Assembly (NCBI GenBank): GCA_026392135.1
Contig: JAPLCR010000539.1
Coordinates: 1-12,499, forward strand
DNA: 12,499 bases
Direction: 5' to 3'
Source: Armatimonadota bacterium
Lineage (GTDB): Bacteria > Armatimonadota > Chthonomonadetes > Chthonomonadales > Chthonomonadaceae
Shown: positions 1 through 6,781 of the stretch, one piece after another
Layout: each line of letters begins with the position of its first letter
How positions within the stretch are numbered: position 1 is the stretch's first letter
The notes under the pieces: model-generated
Database searches by the model: none
What the model saw: only the letters and a program-made list of their open reading frames with translations
Told to the model about the DNA's origin: nothing
Program-made: the position numbers and the translations under genes

Positions 1-1271
1 GCTTTCATCTTTTGGCGGGCAGTTACGTCATTCAGTAATGGAAGAGCAATCTGCGTAATTGTTTCCGGGTTCGCCTGCTCCTGAATCAGCTCAGTAACAA
101 CAGACCTATCTGCAATGATATTCGGTAAACCCATAAACCGTAGTTTTTTTCGTGTACCCCGTAACAGCGATTCCAACTCCATTATTTTAGAGCCGCGATA
201 GAGAATCACCATAGGAGTCTCGAAGAGGGTTGCTTCCAGTGTCGCCGTCCCTGAACAGGCAAGAAGAACATTACTATACGCCATAATATCGTAAGTCACG
301 CCCTTTGCTAATACAATGGGCGGCAGACCTTTGGGGCGCGATAGATTCTGTTGTAAAGCACTGGTCGTCCTCGTCTCCTCAAGTGTGTCCGCCGACACAA
401 TTAACCCCTCAGGAGTGACAAACTGCGGTACGGGCTGTCCGCTCAAACGCCGTGCCGTTCGTGCCACGGGGCGCAGTATCTTCGTCTCCGCCTCATAGAC
501 AAACTCATGCCATATATCGGCTATCTTGTCTCGAAATTCGGAGTGATGAACAAGCCACTGTCTCAAAGTGTCTTCTGAGATAGTAGGCGCGACGCTCATC
601 ACGAACTGTGCATCGGGAACCTGTGCATAAAGAGCCTTCGCAGTCTCTAGCAGGGTCGGTACGAGATTAACGACCTCCTGCCGTCGGCTACCCGGAAGCA
701 AGCCTATTATAGGCTTATCTGGCGATAAGCCTAACGATTCAGCAAACTGTTCGCGAGTCATCGAAGGGCGCACGCGCTCTAAGAGCGGGTGCCCAACATA
801 CACAGAGTTGCAGCCATCCGCCTTGTACCGCTCGTGTGACCACATAAACGGAGAGGCAAGAACGTCCGTTACCCGTGCCAACTCCGTACTCGGCTTCGCA
901 GTTCTGCGCCAACTTCCGGGCGGGAAGTAATATAAAACCTTTAGCCCTAACCTTTTCGCGTGCCGTGCTATCTGCATATTGACCGCGCCAAAGTCGATTA
1001 ACACTACAACATCAGGGCGGCGATCCTGCAAAGCACGTTTCAGCATCGGGAGTATTTTGAAGAAGATTTTGGGGGCAACCCGAAATGCCTCAGTGACACC
1101 AATAGCCCCCCACTCCGCACTATTCGCCAGTAGCTCCGCGCCCGCAGATTCTAAGGAGATGCTCCCCATTCCCCAGAAGACAGTATCCGGCTCTCTCTCT
1201 TTAATTGCACGCACCAGTGCGCCCGCGATAAGATCACCGGAAACCTCTCCAGAGAAAATGGCGATATTCAC
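1..1271 (-). CDS. lpxB: Lipid-A-disaccharide synthase LpxB, 3' end off window
   Basis: LpxB is a membrane-associated glycosyltransferase that joins UDP-2,3-diacylglucosamine to lipid X, giving the lipid A disaccharide 1-phosphate. I translated this strand by hand: 423 residues are visible, and the frame runs off the left edge with no stop. Family marks are GEVSGD (8-13), VLIDF with Asp93 (like E. coli Asp98), GHPL (160-163), LLPGSR with Arg196 (like Arg201), SGTATLEATL (340-349), PMVILYR (353-359) and LPNIIA (382-387). Two things are unusual. The usual SPSVWAW segment reads FPPGSW (116-121), and the stretch from about 231 to 324 is roughly 70 residues longer than in E. coli. The GTG start at 1271 follows AAGGGGG by 8 nt; a second in-frame GTG at 1280 sits too close to that motif. 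lpxA ends 23 bp upstream, so it is the last visible gene of the operon. Identity is firm; only the C-terminal few tens of residues should be missing. Confidence 0.9.
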   Translation of the reverse strand, partial: MNIAIFSGEVSGDLIAGALVRAIKEREPDTVFWGMGSISLESAGAELLANSAEWGAIGVTEAFRVAPKIFFKILPMLKRALQDRRPDVVVLIDFGAVNMQIARHAKRLGLKVLYYFPPGSWRRTAKPSTELARVTDVLASPFMWSHERYKADGCNSVYVGHPLLERVRPSMTREQFAESLGLSPDKPIIGLLPGSRRQEVVNLVPTLLETAKALYAQVPDAQFVMSVAPTISEDTLRQWLVHHSEFRDKIADIWHEFVYEAETKILRPVARTARRLSGQPVPQFVTPEGLIVSADTLEETRTTSALQQNLSRPKGLPPIVLAKGVTYDIMAYSNVLLACSGTATLEATLFETPMVILYRGSKIMELESLLRGTRKKLRFMGLPNIIADRSVVTELIQEQANPETITQIALPLLNDVTARQKMK

Positions 1272-1294
1272 TGTCCGCACCCCCTTATCCAATC

Positions 1295-2104
1295 CTAATG
1301 AGAAGCGGGGTTCCCGCGCCCGCCGTCCCCATTACGAGTCCCTTTAATAAACTCGATGAGGTGGTCAAGTTCGGGGCTATGTTCAAATTCACTCTCAATA
1401 ACCTCAAGTGCCTGTGAGGTGTTGAGGCTAGAGCGATAGAGCAGTTTGAACGCCTCCCGCAGTTCGCCACGCACCTTCGAGCTGATATTTGCACGTCGCA
1501 GCCCTCGCACATTTACGTCGTAAACACGAGCAGGTCGTCCATTGGCAAGCATGAAGGGCGGTACATCCTGTACCACTCCCGACAAGCCGCCAATCATAGC
1601 AAGGCGACCAATTCGGCAGAACTGGTGTATCCCAGAAATACCGCCGATATTCGCCCTGTCGCTCACGGTGACGTGCCCACTTAGCCCTACATAGGAGGCG
1701 AGTACGACATTATTACCAATTTCACAGTTATGCCCGATATGCACATACGCCATTAGCATATTTTCGTTGCCGACACGGGTCGCTTTCCCCTCCCCGCACG
1801 CTCTATGAATAGTGACAAACTCACGAACAATGTTGTTGTCACCTATCACAACATAGCTCTCTTCTCCTCTAAACTTCGCGTCCTGTGGAGGGCCTCCTAA
1901 GTTAGCACCCCCATGAATATGGCACTCTTTCCCAATAATAGTGTAGTCTTGAATAATGACGTGCGGCTCAAGACGTGTGCCTACGCCGATACGCGTGTTT
2001 GCTCCCACAATGCAGTAGGCACCAACGTGTACTCCCTCGCTTAACTCTGCAGAGGGGTCAATAATTGCCGTTGGGTGAATTGTCTGTTTTAGCTCCTCGG
2101 ACAC
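1295..2104 (-). CDS. lpxA: UDP-N-acetylglucosamine acyltransferase LpxA
   Basis: LpxA is the cytoplasmic trimeric enzyme that moves a 3-hydroxyacyl group from ACP to the 3-OH of UDP-GlcNAc, the first step of lipid A synthesis. The 269-residue protein is a left-handed beta-helix of hexapeptide repeats (about 8-195) followed by a helical C-terminal domain (about 196-255). Residues align with E. coli LpxA without any number shift: His122 and catalytic His125 in HIGHNC, His144, His160-Gln161 in GIHQFC, and Gly173 at the acyl-chain ruler position. GPPQDAKFRGE (71-81) matches the conserved PQDxKxKGE loop. The start is GTG at 2104, with GAGGAG nine bases upstream inside the end of fabZ. fabZ stops 3 bp before it, which suggests translational coupling. 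Nothing is missing; family assignment is essentially certain. Confidence 0.97.
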   Translation of the reverse strand: MSEELKQTIHPTAIIDPSAELSEGVHVGAYCIVGANTRIGVGTRLEPHVIIQDYTIIGKECHIHGGANLGGPPQDAKFRGEESYVVIGDNNIVREFVTIHRACGEGKATRVGNENMLMAYVHIGHNCEIGNNVVLASYVGLSGHVTVSDRANIGGISGIHQFCRIGRLAMIGGLSGVVQDVPPFMLANGRPARVYDVNVRGLRRANISSKVRGELREAFKLLYRSSLNTSQALEVIESEFEHSPELDHLIEFIKGTRNGDGGRGNPASH

Positions 2105-2107
2105 GGT

Positions 2108-2578
2108 CTACAGCTCCTCCCCTGTTTGAGGTTCACGACTCTTAAGAGCAAACATCAACTCTGCTTCCGCGATTAACTCCCCTTCAACGGTTGCATTCAG
2201 AATTACTCTGCCAATGGAGCGGTGAATTTTCACCAGTTCTGCCTCTATACGCAAAGTATCTCCGGGAACAACAGGCTTACGAAAGCGCACCTTGTCCATC
2301 CCTGCCAGATAGGGTATCTGGTCTCGGAAATTTGGTAATGCGAGCATCATTATCGCAGCAACTTGTGCCATGCTCTCGATTATCAGAACACCGGGCATGA
2401 CGGGTAATCCCGGAAAGTGACCGGAAAAGAAAGGCTCATTGAAGGAGACATTTTTAATGCCTACAACACGCTTCCCCGGATCTATTTCCAGCACCCTATC
2501 TACCAGCAACATGGGAAAACGGTGAGGCAGGTTTTTTAGTATCTCTACCGCGCTCAGACCGTTAGGATGATTCTTCAT
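2108..2578 (-). CDS. fabZ: 3-hydroxyacyl-[ACP] dehydratase FabZ
   Basis: FabZ dehydrates 3-hydroxyacyl-ACP to trans-2-enoyl-ACP in type II fatty-acid synthesis. It competes with LpxA and LpxD for the 3-hydroxyacyl-ACP pool, which explains why it sits inside the lipid A operon. The 156-residue protein is a single hot-dog fold. It shows FPMLLVDRV (21-29), then SGHFPGLPVMPGVL (52-65) with catalytic His54, and ESMAQ with catalytic Glu68; these distinguish FabZ from FabA. The length is normal for the family. The ATG start follows GGGAG by nine bases. lpxC ends 14 bp upstream and lpxA begins 3 bp downstream. FabZ is separate from LpxC here, unlike the LpxC-FabZ fusion of Bacteroidetes. Confidence 0.97.
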   Translation of the reverse strand: MKNHPNGLSAVEILKNLPHRFPMLLVDRVLEIDPGKRVVGIKNVSFNEPFFSGHFPGLPVMPGVLIIESMAQVAAIMMLALPNFRDQIPYLAGMDKVRFRKPVVPGDTLRIEAELVKIHRSIGRVILNATVEGELIAEAELMFALKSREPQTGEEL

Positions 2579-2592
2579 ACAGTAACGCTCCC

Positions 2593-3426
2593 TTAATCGT
2601 CAGGGTCTATCTGCTTTAACAGACGTTGGGCTAAACTTACATTGTTTCGATGCCCCGGACATACCGCCGAGACACGCATTTGGGGACGGCAGTTTAGTAG
2701 TGCCAAGTCACCAATCAAATCGAGTATCTTGTGCCGGCACCACTCCGCCTCAATACGTAGCGGAGTCGAGAACTGAGCGGGCGGTGTAATGACAAGAGCG
2801 TTCTCCAGTGAGCCGCCCTTTGCCAAGCCCTGTTCCAGTAGCCAACGCACCTCGTAATCAAACGCAAATGTTCGGGCTAGTGCTATCTGTGCCTGATACT
2901 CGTCCACCACTTGGTCGGTAAAACGAAATGTGCGCTGCGCTCTCCCCTCTTCCCAGTTCGGAAAGGTGGTCGTTACCTCTAGCACGTAGTCTTCGCTAGG
3001 GGTAGCACGCATTACACAGTCTCTATCGGTGAAAGTCAACTCCGATTCTAGCACAAACTCGACTACCTCTGCACACTGCTCACCTACTCCCGCCAAACGA
3101 ACTGCCTCTAAGAACGGAAGTGCGCTCCCATCAAGAATAGGAATCTCGCTTCCCTCCACTACAATTCGGGCATTATCTACTCCGCACACGAATAGAGCGG
3201 AGAGTAGATGCTCAACAGTACTCACACGCTCCCCGTCATTACCAAGCGTAGTACAGCGTTGTGTGTCCACCACAAAGTCGGCGCGTGCTGGAATAAGAGT
3301 GCCATTCACCTCAAAAACGCGCCCGCTATTCGGAGGGGCAGGGCAGACCGTAATACGCCCCTCGGTTCCAGTATGAATACCAACGCCGCACAACACGAGT
3401 TCGTTTTTGAGTGTGCCTTGTTTCAC
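2593..3426 (-). CDS. lpxC: UDP-3-O-acyl-N-acetylglucosamine deacetylase LpxC
   Basis: LpxC is the cytoplasmic zinc enzyme that removes the N-acetyl group from UDP-3-O-acyl-GlcNAc, the committed step of lipid A synthesis. The 277-residue protein has both LpxC subdomains. Zinc ligands are visible as His73 in STVEHLLSAL, and His232 and Asp236 in HKILDLIGDL; Glu72 matches the general base of E. coli (Glu78). EIPILDGSALPF (94-105) and ARTFAF (184-189) are family signatures, and GHRNN contains His259, corresponding to E. coli His265. It is slightly shorter than the E. coli enzyme (about 305). The start is GTG at 3426, and its GTGA overlaps the lpxD stop codon by 4 bp, so translation is probably coupled. 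Having lpxC between lpxD and fabZ is typical of non-proteobacterial outer-membrane clusters. Confidence 0.97.
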   Translation of the reverse strand: MKQGTLKNELVLCGVGIHTGTEGRITVCPAPPNSGRVFEVNGTLIPARADFVVDTQRCTTLGNDGERVSTVEHLLSALFVCGVDNARIVVEGSEIPILDGSALPFLEAVRLAGVGEQCAEVVEFVLESELTFTDRDCVMRATPSEDYVLEVTTTFPNWEEGRAQRTFRFTDQVVDEYQAQIALARTFAFDYEVRWLLEQGLAKGGSLENALVITPPAQFSTPLRIEAEWCRHKILDLIGDLALLNCRPQMRVSAVCPGHRNNVSLAQRLLKQIDPDD

Positions 3427-4478
3427 TCGCTGGAACCCTCGTCTCTCGTCTCTAGCTGCGCCAAGCGGTCTTCCAACTCTTTAATGCGGCGCAGTGCCTC
3501 TGGTACTCTCGGCAGTCCTGCCCAACCACGCATCGTAATGTTATGGGGGCGTGCCGGAAATCCAGAGTAGGTCTCTCCAGCGGGAACGGTGTTTATCGCG
3601 CCTGCCCGTGCCGCCAACCGCGCCCCGCTCCCAATCGTAACCTGCTCTTTTACCCCCGCTTGCCCCCCTATTATCACTCCGTCGCCAAGATGCGCCCCTC
3701 CCGCAATAGCAGTATGTGCAGCAATCACGCAAAAACGCCCAATCACGACGTTGTGGGCAATCTGAACAAGGTTGTCTAGTTTTGTCCCCGAACCGATGCG
3801 CGTCACACTGGTCTTAGCGCGGTCGATCGTCGTATTCGCACCTATCTCAACCTCGTCACCTATCTCAACCCCTCCAAGGTGAGGTACTTTACGAAGAACA
3901 CTGCCTACCAACACAAAGCCGAAGCCATCCGCACCAATCACTACCCCTGCGTGAATAACGCAACGTTTACCGATAACCACTTTCGGATAGAGCGATACAT
4001 TGGGATAGAGAGTCGTCTCATCTCCAATAAAACACTCCTGCCCTACGTAGACGTTGGGCATAATCAGAACACCATTTCCAACTTTGGAACCCGCCTCAAT
4101 AACCACGTTCGCGCCGATTGAGCTACCCTCTCCTATCTCTACACCTTCCGCGACTGTTGCAGTAGGGTGGATACCAGCAACTACTTCTCGCTTCGGCAAG
4201 CACGCTTCAAGAACGCTCATAAAACCAACGCGCGGGTTTTCAACTAGGAGGAGTGGCTTGGAAACCTCGGTTAGGCTACGTGCAAGGTCAGGGCGCGTCA
4301 TTACCGCAGAGGCACTAGAACGGAGAGCAGCACTTAGAAATTTCTGGCTCTCTGCAAAAACAATGTCCCCATCGACTGCCTCTTCAACACTCGCAACACC
4401 GCAAATATCGGTATCACCATCCCCCTGCACCACCCCTTGAATGAGTGTGGCTAATTCCTCAAGTTTCCATCTTTTCAT
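3423..4478 (-). CDS. lpxD: UDP-3-O-acylglucosamine N-acyltransferase LpxD
   Basis: LpxD adds the second 3-hydroxyacyl chain, from ACP, to the amine of UDP-3-O-acylglucosamine in the cytoplasm. The 351-residue protein has the usual three parts: an N-terminal uridine-binding domain (about 1-100), a hexapeptide-repeat beta-helix (about 101-300), and a C-terminal helix (about 325-345). NLVQIAHNVVIG (236-247) carries the catalytic His242 (E. coli His239). GADGFGF (182-188) and FPARP (307-311) are family motifs. The ATG start has only a weak GGA upstream, so initiation may be modest. It is separated from the upstream lipoprotein gene by 164 bp holding a palindromic repeat, and overlaps lpxC by 4 bp. 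It therefore looks like the first gene of the tight lpxD-lpxC-fabZ-lpxA-lpxB unit. Confidence 0.97.
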   Translation of the reverse strand: MKRWKLEELATLIQGVVQGDGDTDICGVASVEEAVDGDIVFAESQKFLSAALRSSASAVMTRPDLARSLTEVSKPLLLVENPRVGFMSVLEACLPKREVVAGIHPTATVAEGVEIGEGSSIGANVVIEAGSKVGNGVLIMPNVYVGQECFIGDETTLYPNVSLYPKVVIGKRCVIHAGVVIGADGFGFVLVGSVLRKVPHLGGVEIGDEVEIGANTTIDRAKTSVTRIGSGTKLDNLVQIAHNVVIGRFCVIAAHTAIAGGAHLGDGVIIGGQAGVKEQVTIGSGARLAARAGAINTVPAGETYSGFPARPHNITMRGWAGLPRVPEALRRIKELEDRLAQLETRDEGSSE

Positions 4479-4497
4479 AAGTTTATGTCATCCAAAT

Positions 4498-4611
4498 TCA
4501 ACTACGCAGGTCACCCTCATGGAGAGCATCAGATTCACCTCTCGGTACAAGCTCTTCTCCCGCTATCGGGACAGCGATGCCCAAAAGGCAGATTGACGGC
4601 AGAGGCGTTAC
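4498..4611. repeat. Diverged copy (B) of an intergenic palindromic repeat
   Basis: This 114-bp stretch in the lipoprotein-lpxD gap aligns end to end with the repeat at 9619-9731. From TCATGG (4518) onward I count roughly three quarters identical bases with one indel. The terminal arms are decayed: 4498-4509 and 4600-4611 each match copy A at 9 of 12 positions. Two inner hairpins survive with changed bases: TCCCG-CTAT-CGGGA (4556-4569), and TGCC-CAAAA-GGCA. There is no coding capacity. It is probably an older copy of a small non-autonomous dispersed element. The same stretch forms most of the leader of lpxD. Confidence 0.75.
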
Positions 4612-4642
4612 GCCCACAACAGGTTAGGTCTTCCAAAATCGG

Positions 4643-5752
4643 CTAATAGGTAGGGAGAGACCACTGTTCGCGTAGGCTTCGCGCAACCTCTTCAGTGACA
4701 TCTGTCGCCCCTTTCACGCCTCTCTCCACACGCTTCCATCCCCGCTTTGCAAAGAGTACCTTAACGGCATTGAATACATCTGTCCGCACAAGGGCTTCTC
4801 GCACTATCCGGCTCTTCTCTTCTGTCTGCCTTGCAAGCGATACAGCGAGTGCCTGATTCTCCTGCCCCTTTTGGTAGGTAGCCTGCTGCTCTATAGCGGG
4901 TAGCTCCGATACAACGGGCATATACTCCTGTTTTGCAACTGCCGTCTTCAATGGTGAGATGGCTTGTAGCTCCGCCTTCAGGCTGGCTCCTGCTTGCGTC
5001 AGAGCGCGAATAAAGTTCTCCTGCGCCTTCTGGGTAATCTCCGCACGAAAGGCACCAACTTGCCTCTCCAACTCCACCTGCCGGCTCTTGAGGCGCGCTT
5101 CAGCGACTGCAATCATATCCGGTTTCGGTCTATCTAGAAGTAGTTGCAAAGAGCGTAGCTGCTTCCGAACGCGCTCCAGTTTCGCATAGTGTAGGTCTCG
5201 TACCGTCCCCCCCGACTGCTCCACTCCTGTTTTATAGATTACCTCATAATAGCCCAAATTTTGAAGATGAACAACAATATATCTCCGGTTTCCATCCTCT
5301 TCATCGCTCAGTTTCCTCGCTAACTCCTGTACCTCACGCCTATAGGTTGTAGTGAGTTCCTTGCGCTTCAAGCCTACCTCACGTTCAATACGTTGCGCGT
5401 CTGCGCGTTCTAGCGAAAGTGCATACTGCTTGCGAAGGTTGTCTGTCTGAACAACGATGTTCTGCTGACGCTCTTCTGCCTGCGTGTCTGGAATAGCCAC
5501 GTCAGAGGGGAGGGCGGCGAGGGCTACAGGATCCTGTAGAGGCAACACATCAGCCTGCCTCTCCAACGAAGAGGAGACGGGCGATTTCCACAGTGGATGC
5601 AGTGCCGCCAATGTTTCCCACTGTACGTAGTGTTCACTGCTGACAACGGGGGCAGGAGCCGAACGGCAACCTAACACAAGAAAGCAAAAGAGGACAAAGC
5701 AGAGCCTCAAAAGCCCCGCTTTATCCTCCTGATACCGTTGAGTAGGTTTCAC
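4643..5752 (-). CDS. Predicted coiled-coil lipoprotein with OmpH-like C-terminus
   Basis: I do not recognise a named family. From the GTG at 5752 the protein has 369 residues. It begins with a lipoprotein signal: a hydrophobic run ending VLGC, with the lipidated Cys at 29. A linker of about 60 residues follows, then long charged helices likely to form coiled coil (about 92-150 and 190-260), and a compact tail (about 325-360). That tail, AKRGWKR followed by GATDVTEEVARSL, resembles the end of the upstream OmpH (AKDKGYT, then ENDITDAVIKDLN). I infer a membrane-tethered relative of OmpH/Skp acting in the periplasm. The GTG start has AGAGG seven bases upstream; a TTG 36 bp further upstream would add 12 residues before the signal. 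Position between ompH and lpxD supports an envelope role. It could instead be an unrelated helical lipoprotein. Confidence 0.72.
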   Translation of the reverse strand: MKPTQRYQEDKAGLLRLCFVLFCFLVLGCRSAPAPVVSSEHYVQWETLAALHPLWKSPVSSSLERQADVLPLQDPVALAALPSDVAIPDTQAEERQQNIVVQTDNLRKQYALSLERADAQRIEREVGLKRKELTTTYRREVQELARKLSDEEDGNRRYIVVHLQNLGYYEVIYKTGVEQSGGTVRDLHYAKLERVRKQLRSLQLLLDRPKPDMIAVAEARLKSRQVELERQVGAFRAEITQKAQENFIRALTQAGASLKAELQAISPLKTAVAKQEYMPVVSELPAIEQQATYQKGQENQALAVSLARQTEEKSRIVREALVRTDVFNAVKVLFAKRGWKRVERGVKGATDVTEEVARSLREQWSLPTY

Positions 5753-5990
5753 GTTTGCGCCTCTTTGTATAGGTCTAAGTACTTGCAAAGAGGCTTACGC
5801 CACCTGTAGCGTAAAGCCAACATTGGACAGTCCATCACGAAGCGCGTAGTAAAATATCACGCTGTTCTATCACTACTGACTTCGATCTCCTTGTCCGTAG
5901 GATACAGAAGAGGCTACCTCAAAAGTGGCTCACTCCTCCAGAACAGATAAGATCCCACCGTGGGTCTCTCGCCTTAGCCTGTACCCTTTC
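5753..5990 (-). other. 238-bp leader between ompH and the lipoprotein gene
   Basis: No gene is visible here. Just past the ompH stop is a small palindrome CCCAC-C-GTGGG (5954-5964), which on the minus strand is followed by a moderately U-rich stretch and may be a weak terminator. Further on are an 11-base palindrome TGGACAGTCCA (5824-5834) and a hairpin with a nine-pair stem, one bulged A and an eight-base loop (5792-5818). The hairpin lies about 40 bp before the chosen GTG start. I found no convincing -35/-10 pair. The length and the hairpins suggest separate control of the lipoprotein gene. Confidence 0.5.
5792..5818 (-). promoter_or_regulatory. Hairpin in the lipoprotein gene leader
   Basis: GGCTTACGC (5792-5800) pairs with 5809-5818 through one bulged A, around the loop 5801-5808. 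No T-run follows on the minus strand, so it does not look like an intrinsic terminator. It may be an mRNA structure that influences stability or translation of the lipoprotein gene. The function is inference. Confidence 0.4.
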
Positions 5991-6662
5991 TTACTTCTTG
6001 CTGTTAAGATCTTTGATTACCGCATCCGTAATGTCGTTCTCGCCATACCAAGCGACAGCAGAGCTAAAAACAACGGTGTATCCTTTGTCTTTCGCGATTT
6101 TTGATACCGATTCACGAGCATCTTTCATGATTTTTGCGCTGACATCGTTATCCAGATTCTGAAAATCCGTTCGTGCTTTCGCCTGAGCCTCATTAATACG
6201 CGCATCCGTATCGCTTGCACCACGCACTAAGATATTAAGCCTATCTTTTTGCGCGGGCGTAAGCGAGTTGCGATTCGCCTGTAGTGCATTGTACTCTTCT
6301 GTATAAGATTTGCTTAGCGTCTCTAATCGGGTTTTCTCTGCCTTTTTTGGAGCATCCAGTGCAGCATGGCTCTCTTCTACGGCAAGGTCTGCCAGCTTCT
6401 TCTGATCTGCATCCGTAAGCAAGGCGTTCAGTTGCCACGTCTTGAGCTTGGTATCGGTATCCTGCAGTTTCTGCTGGAAATCAGCACGTGCTGTTGCCAC
6501 ATACTTGTACTCAACCCGGGTTTTGTCTTGGTCGAAGACAGCTATCTTAACGCCATCAGGATTCTTCTGTCCCGCTTTGGCTCCAGTAAGTGAGACCACA
6601 GTACAGAGTGTAATAGCACCTAGAATAATGGCGCGATAACCCGCAGGGGTGTCTAGTTTCAT
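5991..6662 (-). CDS. ompH: OmpH/Skp-family periplasmic chaperone
   Basis: OmpH/Skp proteins are trimeric periplasmic holdases that carry unfolded outer-membrane proteins to the BAM complex. The protein has 223 residues from the ATG at 6662. An upstream in-frame extension to 6755 lies before the signal peptide and is unlikely to be translated. Residues 1-30 form a signal peptide ending in AKA, then a short strand VKIAVFDQDK (38-47), a long charged helical region (about 55-190), and the typical closing strand and helix: KDKGYTVVFSSAVAWYG (191-207), then ENDITDAVIKDLN. The coiled-coil section makes it longer than E. coli Skp (161). A ribosome site AAAGGA lies 11 bases before the ATG. bamA is immediately upstream, the classical bamA-skp pairing, and hairpins in the 119-bp gap may set its expression apart from bamA. 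Confidence 0.9.
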   Translation of the reverse strand: MKLDTPAGYRAIILGAITLCTVVSLTGAKAGQKNPDGVKIAVFDQDKTRVEYKYVATARADFQQKLQDTDTKLKTWQLNALLTDADQKKLADLAVEESHAALDAPKKAEKTRLETLSKSYTEEYNALQANRNSLTPAQKDRLNILVRGASDTDARINEAQAKARTDFQNLDNDVSAKIMKDARESVSKIAKDKGYTVVFSSAVAWYGENDITDAVIKDLNSKK

Positions 6663-6685
6663 GTTGTAAACAGTCCTTTCTCCAA

Positions 6686-6727
6686 TTGGGAGAGCATCTG
6701 CTCTGCAAAGTGTGCCCGCTCTCCCAA
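6686..6727 (-). promoter_or_regulatory. 10-bp stem-loop in the ompH leader
   Basis: TTGGGAGAGC (6686-6695) and GCTCTCCCAA (6718-6727) are perfect inverted repeats around a 22-base loop. An alternative small hairpin shares one arm: AGAGC (6691-6695) with GCTCT (6700-6704). The two structures cannot form together. The big stem ends 23 bases before the ompH ATG and has no T-run after it. It is thus more likely a leader switch, processing site or stability element than a terminator. Confidence 0.5.
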
Positions 6728-6749
6728 GAACGTCACGTTGTCTCAATAA

Positions 6750-6776
6750 GTACACTTTTACACTGAAAAGTTGTAC
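6750..6776 (-). terminator. Candidate terminator or 3' stabilising hairpin of bamA
   Basis: The stem pairs GTACACTTTT (6750-6759) with 6766-6776, with one bulged T, around the six-base loop 6760-6765. It starts five bases after the bamA stop codon. On the minus strand it is followed by TTATTGAG, a weak U-rich tract. The AT-rich stem and short tract suggest at most partial termination, or protection of the bamA transcript end. Confidence 0.4.
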
Positions 6777-6781
6777 TCAGC

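Noticed and set aside
979..1347. 122-residue plus-strand frame opposite lpxB and the lpxA end
   Set aside because: It is antisense to conserved LpxB motifs, and its low-complexity Ser/Pro/Ala composition is typical of a shadow frame.
4601..4613. Palindrome GGCGTTACGCC as an operator for lpxD
   Set aside because: It overlaps the right end of repeat copy B and is most simply explained as a chance extension of its decayed terminal arm; there is no second operator-like site near the start.
6663..6755. N-terminal extension of OmpH to a start at 6755
   Set aside because: It would place 31 residues before a clear signal peptide and run through the leader hairpin. The ATG at 6662 has a better-placed ribosome site and begins the signal directly.
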